64,000 bases of DNA from Cyanophora paradoxa. Taxonomy: Eukaryota > Glaucocystophyceae > Cyanophorales > Cyanophoraceae. Each line of letters opens with the position of its first letter. Position 1 is the stretch's first letter. Shown here piece after piece: positions 1 through 8,640 of this stretch. A program made the translations under genes and the position numbers. Under the pieces are notes generated by a model. The model searched no databases, was not told the origin of the DNA, and worked only from the letters and a program-made list of their open reading frames with translations. Location of the stretch: contig QPMI01000517.1 of the NCBI GenBank assembly GCA_004431415.1, positions 62,001 to 126,000 on the forward strand. Direction: 5' to 3'.

Positions 1-46
1 GTATACGTATCTCATGCTGCAGCCCTTTAATTAATAAATCTGTCAG

Positions 47-824
47 ATGTGTGAGCTTCGCCCGAGGCACGGACCTGGAGACGGTCAAGCTCATCGAGGC
101 TGCCCTGAGTCTCAGGGGCTTGAAGGTGCGTGATCGCGCATTCGGAGCGAGCTGCCGGGCGCCCGGAATATGTTTAATAGCGCTCACACCAGTGCAGGTT
201 TGGTACGACACGGAGCCTGCTTCAGCAGACGGGACTCTGGACAACTTTGTTCAGTGAGCCATGCATATGTGTATGCCTTGAGTCCACCAGCCTCCTTGAC
301 ATTCTTCGTACAGGAAGCAGAAAGTCGCGGCAGGAATCGAGGGGGGAGAATGCTTCGTTGTAATTGTAACGCCATGTGCGCATTGAATCTTTTCTTCGGG
401 TGCCTGCGTGTCTTGTCCGAGTCCGACGGTCTCCTCTCCAGCTTGGTTTTCCTCTCCGGCGTGCCTGCAGGAGCTGGATCACGCCGTGTGGCTCGAGAAG
501 AACATCATTGCCGTCTGCCACAGCGACCGCTCTGTCTCTGATATCGCCGCGGCTGCGCTCGGCACTAGCTCGGGAAAATTGGACTTCTCGAAGGCGCTCC
601 ACATTTTCTCTCGCGAGAAGTCAATTCGAATGCCGCAGCTCACGGGTTTGTACTTTCCTTGCTTGAAAACTTTTGATTTACAGCGCGCGCCGTTTCTGTG
701 CGATATGTATTTGATTCGTGTTGCAGGCGAATCATTCTCGAAAGCCATTGTTGAGCTAGCGGGGGCCATCCGTCCCCATGGCACCAGTGTTGTCGAACCA
801 GATGCAAACACGCCGATCAAACAA
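47..824 (+). CDS. Gene A exons: first TIR domain
   Basis: Exons at about 47-125, 198-253, 314-375, 471-649 and 727-824 read as a TIR fold. Strand A and helix A are CVSFARG followed by ETVKLIEAALSLRGLK. Strand B is VWYD. The helix B/strand C block is VAAGIEGGECFVVIVTP. The strand D block is ELDHAVWLEKNIIAV. Introns of 72 nt and more begin GTGCGT, GTGAGC and GTGCGC and end CAG. TIR domains act as adaptors or as NAD+-cleaving enzymes. The catalytic Glu expected in the helix C region of NADase-type TIRs could be the E of ELDHAV, but I cannot place it without an alignment. The first residues of the protein lie outside the window. Confidence 0.7.
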
Positions 825-878
825 GTATGGTTTCTTTTACAACTAGAACTCTAGAACTCTCGACTCACCTGAACACAG

Positions 879-3800
879 CTTGACGTGATGATAAGCTACC
901 GTCGCAAGCAAACCGACGGTGTGCATACGCTTCAGACTCCGGGCTCTCTGATTTCTTCCGAGCTCCCGCCCTAGCTACATAAATCTCCGTAAACATCCTT
1001 TATTTCCCGGCAGAGATGAACGTCATTTGCCGCCTGCTTGAGTCAATGGGGCTGTCGATGTGGGTGGACGTCAACAGTGAGAACGGTTCGCTTTCGCGAT
1101 CACTGAGCCACAAATCTTCTCATATGCATGATCATCTGCAACTTTTCCTGAGTCGTTGTGCAGGCATTTTGAAGGGGGTTCAGTGGGGCAAGGCCAGTGC
1201 GTCACGAATTTCTTCCTTATGACTTGAAATAGCATTTGAGGTAATCACGCTGGGGGGCTGCTCGCAGTTGCGGGGGCTATCAAAGGCTGCTCTGTAACCC
1301 TCATTCTGCTCACGCCTGATTGGCTTGAGTCGCCGTATTGCCTTGACGGTGCGATTTCGAATTCTCTCTGATATCGCCATTTAAATTATATCTGATTTCG
1401 CCTGACCGATCGCTTTGCAGAGTTTGAGTACGCCATGGCTCAGAGGTGCGGTCTACGTTGTACCTCCGCACGAACCGGACATCGCCTGATCTTCTCCATC
1501 GCTTATAATTAGGAAGCGAATTGTGGTCGTTGAACTCCAGGAAATCCCACCCATCCCGGTGTTGAGCTAGAAATCCCCCATTCCGGTGCCCTAGGGGTGG
1601 CACGGGATTCTAGACAACAGGTTTATAGAGTGACTCTGACCTGCAGTGAGTGCAAGACCGGCCCCAGCGTGATGCAGGTTCAGCAGTATGACAGTACTCG
1701 TAGATTTGATCCGACAGAGTTTCACTACTCTAGTCTCTCTACTAGGCCGATCTCCGGGAATGGCAAAATCCCCTAAACACGCACGCGCCGGGCTCCTAAA
1801 GCCCTCACGCTGTCCGTCCGAAGCTCTCATGATCAGATCATATGATCCGATCAGACGGCTCAGACATATGAAAAGCGAGCCACTGGATTCGAACCCGAGT
1901 CTCTAAATACGCCGAAGCGAACTGCCGGAATTGAACCCGGGTCTCTACGAACGGCAAATTCTAAGGCTGCAGCCGCCTAAGATTTCGCCCGCGACATTCG
2001 TCGCAGCAGAGAAAAGCCGTCCTCGGCGCCTGCTACCCCGCCCGCGACGTTCGTCGCAGCAAAATGCGAGGCCTAGCGTATGTAAACGTAAATCAGGTCC
2101 TGAAACCTCAGTACCACGAAGAGGTCAGGCCAGAAAATATGGATACGAAATCCGACACTGAAGGCTGCAAAAGCAAAGCCCTCTGAGAACCTCGGAAATG
2201 CTGCGTGCGAAATTCAGAAGACGTATATAATGAAAAGTGGCCGAGGCGTTCTAACGCCCTGACGGCCCTAGCAGCACGAAGGCTGCACTAACTCTAGCAG
2301 CACGAAGGCTGCACTACCTATAGCCAAATCAGAGAAAATCAGAAACCGGCAGAATATAACTATAGCTAAAGCTGCACATGTAGAGCTCAGAGAATATTTT
2401 CGAAGCTCACTGAGTCATGTACAAGCTAAACGCAACGATATGAAATCGCGATCACGATCAATATTCTAAAATAAGAATATCGAGATATCGATCGGAAATC
2501 GAACAGCTCAAGCTGCGTACTGCTGCTTGGCTGCGAGCTCGAGCTCGAATCGCTGCAGATGTTGCCTCACTCGCCGCGCGCTGCGGCTGATATGTACACG
2601 ATTTTGTACAAATGCTTCGAGCTCCAGCTGCGGCTGCCATGAAGAACGCCGACAGCTGCATACATACGCGTTGCAAATACGAGAAACGCAAGTATATATG
2701 ATGAGAGGTCGCTGCAAGGTGCGGCCATGCTTGAACCAGCATCGCCAGCACGACTCTCTCGACGAGGGCAGTCTTGATTTGGGAATGACAGCGCCCTCGT
2801 GGACTTGCCGTGGACGTTGGCCTTGCAGACGCCGCTGCTCCTTCAACGTCGGCGAAGTCTGGCCCCTCCGGCCTGCGTCTGAATCTGTAGATGGCGAGAA
2901 AACGAGGAAGCCCTGTACATCCAAACGCGGGCGCCGCCGCGATGAGTACTTCCAAAATTTCCGCTCGTGATCTCTGAACCGCCTCACAAGATCCTCCGCT
3001 GTTCGACCCGAGAAGTAAATTGCGGCCGGACGCACAGCTAAGGTGACGGTTGCTGTGTGCCCGCCGGCGGTAGGTGCAGTTGCACGTCGAGTCCGAAGAC
3101 CCAGAAGGTCCGCCGGGGATGCTCTATCCTCCGCCGGGTCAGAGGCACGAGGGAGACGGTGTCCAGTCTCCATAGCCAACAGATGGTTAAGGGCGTCCCC
3201 CGCTCCACCTGAGGCGAGACGGTGTCCAGTCTCAACCAAGTCCCCTCCTTGATTCCGAGAACGACAAAGGCCGGTTCCATCCGACTATGGGAGGTGCGCT
3301 TGCCTTGTCGTCCTGTTTCTTGTCAGTCAAGCCCGCTCCTCCCGAGACGGACTGCATCTCGACGACGCCGCGTCGAGACACGCTTGACTTGAGTGTAGTA
3401 ACCCCGCGGCGACGATAACGCTGAGCTCGCGTCCGTCTGATGCAGGGCCGATTCCGGTCTCGTCGGTTGGGTGTCAACCGGTCCAATGCTGTCCTGAGCG
3501 CCCTCCTGTCACGAGCAGGTCCGCGCCTCGAGCGAGACTTCGGGCATCCCACCCTCCACGGTTGTCCTCCCGCTCACGACTGTCCACAGCGCCCTCCTGG
3601 GTTCTTCCCATCCTGGCCAGGGCCTGGGCAGGTCCGCGCCTCGGTCGTGAACGCCGGTTCACCGGATCGGAGCGACGCCTTCTTCAAAATTTACGAATTC
3701 ACGAATTCGAAGTCCGACCAGACCAATTGCAAGCTCCTGGTCATGATCATGATCGAGTCAAGGTCAATCCAGACCTTCAATGTCAGAAGAAAGGCCGTCG

Positions 3801-6800
3801 CTGTCGCAGGTGCGCGCAGTCCAGCACCGCGAAGCTGCCACCGCTCCACCCACAACTTGAGAAGTGCAGCTGAAAATTACAAGTATACGCCACCACGTCG
3901 CAGGGACCACACCCCTCTTCGCGACGATATAAATCCTCATTCCTCCTCCGCTGGTCTTTTAATTCGCTTCACAGGCGGAGACCGAACCGCCATGGCGTAT
4001 ACTTTCACTTCGCGCCCGCCAGACTGCCGGAGCTCCGATATTTCTCGAGCTCCTGCTGACAGGCTGAATATTGCATTTGCAGCTGGTTCAACTCCCGTTG
4101 AAGTCGCTTGCTGCAGACGGCAGTGTTGTGCGAGCCGCTCTTGCATTCATCGCACCAACGAGGTTGTCCACCGCCCTGACTTGAATTTAACTTCAGCTTC
4201 TTGCTGTCGGGCTCGTCGACGTCGTCCTCCTCGAGGCGATGACGATCAGGGAAGGCGGAAAGTTGAGCAACAGGAGCTCTTGCCGCTGCAGTAGAAAATG
4301 GATTGCCAGTGCTTGCTTGCTGCAATCGAATCTCGAGCGCGTTGCGCGACCGAACTCGACCGAAGAATTCGCGACTCCACTCCGCCAGATTATTTCTGGA
4401 GCCCTCCGGAATTTTACTCGTGAGCTTGATCATTGACGGTGAAGTGATCGAATCCGACGACATTATTTCCGCGATCAACATCTCGTCGGAGAACGAATCT
4501 TGAAGCTGCAGTAGACGACGAAGAATAACAACATTATTTATAAAAACTTGCGCATCCAGCTCAGAGTGATTTTCCAGCGCAGAGAATCGACGTCCCGCCG
4601 TCTTGATAGTATTCTTCAGAAGCTCGAATTTGTTGCCAGGTACCAAGCCGAGCAGGTGCTCACGAATTTGTGCCCACGACGTCATGTTCAAGTCGCCGTT
4701 GCCCGACTTCGTAGTCATGACACCCAGCACAGCCGTCGAGAAGGATCCATGCAACGGGTCACTTGTCGAGCGCTGCAGCGAAGACAGTGCAAGCTCTGCC
4801 AACGTCTTGTCGGGTTCTGTGTATGTCGGAGGCCGGATACAAATTGTTAAACGTTCCAGCGACTCGACCCACGACAGTACACCCGTATTAGTCAAAGGAG
4901 GAATTTTCTCCTTGAATTCTCGCAGCTCGTGGTGACGTGCTTGCGTGTCCAGGTTGCCAGTTAACGCGTCCAGTGCGTTCTTCAACGTGTTCTCGACTGC
5001 AGCAAAGGCTACCGCTGCCGGGGCCGCAACAGGCGCCGGAGCTGGTACCGGTGGTGCAACTGGAGCCGGAGGCGGAGCTGGCGCAGGCGCAGGAGCAGGC
5101 ACTTGCGCTCCATGGCCAGCCGCCCCGTGGCCGCCGCGTTGGCCGCCGCCCCTGCCCCGTGTACTCGGAGCCATGGAGAACTTGAGCTAGACACGTCCGC
5201 CCGCCGCTCGATACCGCGCGCCGTGGTACTAGTGTAGGCCCGCGCGCCCCTCGACTCCGAATAGTTTATTCAGACGTCGACTCGTGTGCCCGTTCAGTCG
5301 CAGACGAGGCTTGAGAGTTGCGAGTTCACTTGCGACAGCACTAGCTCCACTAGTACAGAAGCCTAAGTGTGCTCGGCCTCGCAGCGAAGCGCCGGCCGTT
5401 CTTGCCGAGCCGCGAGAGTTGCCCACGATCGAACGCCCGCGGCCTCCCCGCGGCCGCGCCGCGCGCAGCCTCCCCGCCGGTGCGCCGCCGTGCACGCTCC
5501 GCGACACGCGCCGGCGCCGCGCGCCGCGACTCCCGATCGCGCGCCCGCCGATGCGCCGCCCACGGCCGGCGCGCACGCACTCGCAGGTTCCCGGCCGCAG
5601 GTCCGCCGGCCGGCGCGCACCCTCAGGGCCTGGTTCCGGATCCGGCGCTTCGGATCCGGCCCGCGGCCCGCGGCGCTCCGCGGATCCGGATCCCGCGCGA
5701 GGTGCAGCGCCGCGCCGCGCCGACGAGCCGCCGATCTACAACCCGGTCTGCAGTGCAGACGCTGCGACGAGCGAGCGGCGATCAGCCCTGCGACGCGCGC
5801 GTGGCGCCTAGATCTAGAGCCTCGGAGCTAGCCCGGCTAGCCGCGACGTCGACGTTGTCGCTAATGGCGCCCGGCGGCCGGCATGCGCGCGCTAGCGACA
5901 CCGGGTCCGGAGCCCAGCGCTAGCCCCGGTCGCGACCCAGGACGGATTGCAAAGGGGTGTATACGCATCTTTAAGCAACGCGTAGGCGCGATGGCGCTGG
6001 CGGCAGCGTCCGCTCACCCGCGATAGGTTGCGCCGAGCGGGAAGGGGTTGGACGAATGCGCGAAACGGTTCTGGTCAGCGCACGGCGACTTCTGCAGGCA
6101 CAGCGACTATGCGCATCAAAAGAACGCGAGGCGAAGCTCGCTCGGCCAGCTCGCAGAGCCAGCGTTCGCGTTTGAGCAGCCCCCAAGTTGTTGAGCTAGA
6201 AATCCCCCATTCCGGTGCCCTAGGGGTGGCACGGGATTCTAGACAACAGGTTTATAGAGTGACTCTGACCTGCAGTGAGTGCAAGACCGGCCCCAGCGTG
6301 ATGCAGGTTCAGCAGTATGACAGTACTCGTAGATTTGATCCGACAGAGTTTCACTACTCTAGTCTCTCTACTAGGCCGATCTCCGGGAATGGCAAAATCC
6401 CCTAAACACGCACGCGCCGGGCTCCTAAAGCCCTCACGCTGTCCGTCCGAAGCTCTCATGATCAGATCATATGATCCGATCAGACGGCTCAGACATATGA
6501 AAAGCGAGCCACTGGATTCGAACCCGAGTCTCTAAATACGCCGAAGCGAACTGCCGGAATTGAACCCGGGTCTCTACGAACGGCAAATTCTAAGGCTGCA
6601 GCCGCCTAAGATTTCGCCCGCGACACCGGACGATCCGCCTCCCGACGCCACGCCCAATCAGAAGTCCATGTTTCGGTAAGAGCTCCTGGGGTTCCAGGGG
6701 CTGCAAATTTTAAAATCGGCGGCGATTGATCGAATTGCTGATCATATGCATGGCGTCTGCTTTCTCGCAGGCGCAAGAAAATGTGCCTTGCACAGATCAA

Positions 6801-6930
6801 CTCTTGGCAGAAAATTTCTTTTCATGGCCTCTTGGGAATGCATGAGGCATCTCTCAAGGAGGCCCTTGAAAACCCTTCCTTTGCAAGCAAGGTCGAGGAA
6901 ATCAGCGCTGCTCTCCGAGTCCGCCATCCT
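879..6930 (+). CDS. Gene A exons: second TIR domain, split by the LTR element
   Basis: A second TIR module starts with LDVMISYRRKQTD (879-918), a textbook strand A. It continues with NVICRLLESMGLSMWVDVNS (1014-1076), a short ILKGVQWGK exon near 1163, EFEYAMAQRCG near 1426-1452 and KRIVVVELQEIPPIP near 1521-1559. The LTR retrotransposon then interrupts the exon. It resumes at 6630 with DPPPDATPNQKSMF before a GTAAGA donor. The last helix exon (about 6770-6930) holds the LAQINSWQKISF signature, equivalent to ELSAINWQAF of gene B. Order and spacing match the TIR of gene B exon for exon, which supports the call. Confidence 0.72.
1556..1559. repeat. Target-site duplication CCGG, left of LTR element
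   Basis: CCGG directly before the left LTR matches CCGG at 6626-6629 directly after the right LTR. It shows that the element arrived by integrase-type insertion and marks the uninterrupted exon. Confidence 0.85.
1560..1996 (-). repeat. LTR, left copy (3' LTR in element sense)
   Basis: 437 bp, TG...CA, essentially identical to 6189-6625 by eye. Read on the minus strand it carries two tRNA-like B-box motifs, GGTTCAATTCC and GGTTCGAATCC, about 50 bp apart. Near-identity with its partner points to a recent insertion. Confidence 0.93.
1997..4004 (-). other. LTR element 3' internal region with no recognised gene
   Basis: About 2 kb between the gag stop and the 3' LTR. The longest minus-strand frame (2508-3239, 243 aa, Arg/Ser-rich) matches no family I know and lacks pol motifs. 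A direct repeat built on CTAGCAGCACGAAGGCTGCA lies at about 2268-2316, and the CCCGCGACRTTCGTCGCAGCA motif occurs twice near 1988-2060. It may be the remains of pol or filler needed for packaging length. Confidence 0.55.
4005..5174 (-). CDS. Gag-like protein with CCHC zinc knuckle
   Basis: 389-residue intact frame, the only long one in the LTR element. The first ~60 residues are Gly/Arg then Ala/Pro-rich. The middle is a helical capsid-like region (VENTLKNALDAL, LSWVESLERLTI, TSWAQIREHLLGLVPG, FSALENHSELDAQVFINNVV). Near residues 341-354 a knuckle fits CX2CX4HX4C (CDECKSGSHNTAVC). A Gln/Leu-rich helix ends the protein. Gag proteins bind the element RNA and form the particle in which reverse transcription occurs. 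The start Met opens a long frame about 1 kb downstream of the 5' LTR. No pol frame follows. Confidence 0.85.
   Translation of the reverse strand: MAPSTRGRGGGQRGGHGAAGHGAQVPAPAPAPAPPPAPVAPPVPAPAPVAAPAAVAFAAVENTLKNALDALTGNLDTQARHHELREFKEKIPPLTNTGVLSWVESLERLTICIRPPTYTEPDKTLAELALSSLQRSTSDPLHGSFSTAVLGVMTTKSGNGDLNMTSWAQIREHLLGLVPGNKFELLKNTIKTAGRRFSALENHSELDAQVFINNVVILRRLLQLQDSFSDEMLIAEIMSSDSITSPSMIKLTSKIPEGSRNNLAEWSREFFGRVRSRNALEIRLQQASTGNPFSTAAARAPVAQLSAFPDRHRLEEDDVDEPDSKKLKLNSSQGGGQPRWCDECKSGSHNTAVCSKRLQRELNQLQMQYSACQQELEKYRSSGSLAGAK
5175..6188 (-). other. LTR element leader, GC-rich
   Basis: About 1 kb between the 5' LTR and gag in element sense. The part at about 5390-5900 is very GC-rich, and its open frames on both strands are Arg/Ala/Pro compositional artefacts. 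Packaging and primer-binding signals would be expected here; the minus strand next to the LTR reads ACTTGGGGGCTGC, which I could not match to a tRNA end. Confidence 0.5.
6189..6625 (-). repeat. LTR, right copy (5' LTR in element sense)
   Basis: 437 bp, TG...CA, matching 1560-1996 base for base as far as I compared. In the element's minus-strand sense this copy would drive transcription into the gag leader. Confidence 0.93.
6626..6629. repeat. Target-site duplication CCGG, right of LTR element
   Basis: Second copy of the 4-bp duplication; the gene A exon continues from here. Confidence 0.85.
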
Positions 6931-7238
6931 TTAATTTTGCAATGTCTATAAGCATAAACTGCGCTCATGATCAACATTCGACAGTTCGATGCCGATGTCG
7001 CGCGACTTCACACGCAGCTCAGTCTCCGCGCGGATCGGTACAAGCAGTGCGCCCTTTTAGTTCGGAGCTCTCAGGCGCATTTAAACCGTGCACGCGCTGC
7101 AGGGCGCTTGGATTCCAGGTCGAGGATCGGTGGATGAATGAAGAGGACATCAAATTAAAAGGGGTGCGCGGTGTAACCTCCCCCGGTCCCCCCCCCCCCG
7201 GCCCCCTTGGCTGAAATCAGTTAACGTTTATCTCTAAA

Positions 7239-7660
7239 GATATCCAAGGAGAACAAGAAGAAGGCTGAGGCGTTCCTTCTGTATGGCTGGGCGCTGGAGG
7301 AGGCGGTTGATTGGCTGAAGAAGGAGGGCAAGCTAAGTCACAACGAGACCTGGCTGGAGCGCATTGTGTCTTTTTTCTCAAAGGCTCGTCCGAAGACTTT
7401 TCTCTGCTCATGCAATGTGCAGTAGTTGAATCTTAGATTGACATTTTCCCAGAATTCCAAGAGAGATTTTGGAAAGGAAACGAAGTCGCGATCGCAGGAC
7501 GAGAACCAGAAACCGGTCGCGCAAGCAAAGGAGAAGAAATCGTTCTTGGAGCCTTCAATCGAGCACATTGTGAGCGACTGCATTGAAAATATTAATGTCC
7601 TGCGGGCAAGTTTGGTTTTGACTGCGACCGCGACTGCAGATTCTGGTCAAGCATAGCGTG
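7239..7660 (+). CDS. Gene A exons: post-TIR linker
   Basis: Exons here encode AEAFLLYGWALEEAVDWLKK and ETWLERIVSFFSKARP, then a Lys/Glu-rich stretch ending SIEHIVSDCIE. The EEAVDWLKK block corresponds to YLEQAVAWLKR in gene B (34,840-34,890). Bacterial TIR-WD40 proteins have a similar helical linker between TIR and membrane segment, as I recall. Exon borders are approximate. Confidence 0.5.
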
Positions 7661-7776
7661 CAGGAGGCGACACGATCGAAGAAAATTAAGTTTACTATCT
7701 TCTCCGTCATTGCAGTTGGTCTGAATCCCGCATTCTGATCTCCTGGCTGGCTATATATAGCTAAGGCTTCGCTCAG

Positions 7777-7847
7777 TGCTTCTTGCTGTGGCGGTGGCTG
7801 CTGCCGTTGCCGCTAGCATCGCGGTCGGCCAGAGGGCTGAGGCAGAG
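7777..7847 (+). CDS. Gene A exon: transmembrane segment
   Basis: The exon encodes about 17 consecutive Leu/Ala/Val/Ile residues (LLAVAVAAAVAASIAVG) followed by QRAEAE, between a CAG acceptor and a GTGAGT donor. This is long enough for one membrane span. It falls between the TIR linker and the coiled coil, as in gene B. With no signal peptide in view, the TIR side would be cytoplasmic (inference). Confidence 0.6.
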
Positions 7848-7911
7848 GTGAGTGTGCAATGCACGGCATCGATATATATGCTGCATGCTTATGCTGCGCG
7901 CAGCAAGCATC

Positions 7912-8440
7912 AAAGCGCGCGATGGAGTCGGCCTTGCTGGCTTCGCAAAACGAAAAGCTCGCAACGGAGGCTGCCTTGCGGGCGTCAGAGAACGAGAAGC
8001 GCGCAACAGAGGCTGCCCAGCGGGCTTCAGAGAACGAAAAGCGCGCTACGGAAGCTGCGGATCGTGCGTCAAAGAACGAAAAACTGGCAAAGGACAACGA
8101 GCTATTGGCGCTGACTAACGAGCGAACTGCAAGCCTTCTTGCAGCAAATTTAACGATCGCGGTGTGCTTTTTCTGTCTTTAATTTACGATCGCGAGTTCG
8201 GCTTGCAGCTGCAGGCGCAGTACTCATTTGAATTCCCGTCGTCTACAGCTTCAGCAGGTCAACAGCTCACTTCTACTAGCGGAGCAGCGGCGGGCGGAAG
8301 CAGAGGCCGCAAACAGTCGTACATCTGCAGCGCTGGTGCTTGCAGAGCAGCGTCGTGCAGAAGCCGAATCAGCAAACAACAGAACGGCGATCGCTCTGGC
8401 CTCGGAATCTGTGGCTCTAGCAAAGAGTAAAGAGGACCAG
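7912..8440 (+). CDS. Gene A exons: Ala/Glu/Lys coiled coil
   Basis: Two exons (about 7912-8147 and 8240-8530) encode a long charged helix with near-repeats of RASENEKRATEAA and LAEQRRAEAE every 11-14 residues, then ALEALAEAVDRAVITAAL. No Pro or Gly breaks the heptads. The internal DNA repeats suggest growth by local duplication. The matching segment in gene B is at 35,311-35,570. Coiled coils next to a TIR commonly drive oligomerisation; that role is inferred here. Confidence 0.65.
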
Positions 8441-8640
8441 CAGGCTGCAGTCACAGCGCGGAACGCAGCCCTGGAGGCGCTTGCCGAAGCCGTCGATCGA
8501 GCTGTCATCACTGCGGCACTCAGCAACACAAACCCTGAGACGGTCCGCAACTGTATACGAACATGTTATTAAATTGGTGCGGGTGTTTCGCTGACGTCCA
8601 CTGCGCGTGTCGCCAGTCCCTACTGTTTGCCTTGCAAGCT

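Larger units (their letters stand above)
1560..6625 (-). mobile_element. Gag-only LTR retrotransposon (TR-GAG-like)
   Basis: Two 437-bp direct repeats starting TG and ending CA bound a 5.07-kb element. CCGG precedes the left copy (1556-1559) and follows the right copy (6626-6629), a 4-bp target duplication. The only recognisable gene is a gag on the minus strand, which sets the orientation. No protease, reverse transcriptase, RNase H or integrase motif was seen in the remaining internal sequence. It therefore depends on an autonomous partner for enzymes, as described for terminal-repeat retrotransposons with GAG domain in plants. It lies in a TIR2 exon of gene A. I could not fix a primer-binding site or polypurine tract. 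Confidence 0.88.

Noticed and set aside
1868-1985. Functional tRNA genes in the LTR
   Set aside because: B-box-like words are present but the acceptor and D arms do not form and the T stems have mismatches.
5284-5923. Overlapping open frames of 150-185 codons in the LTR element leader
   Set aside because: All three frames and the other strand are open because of GC-rich composition; the products are Arg/Ala/Pro-rich with no folded-domain pattern.
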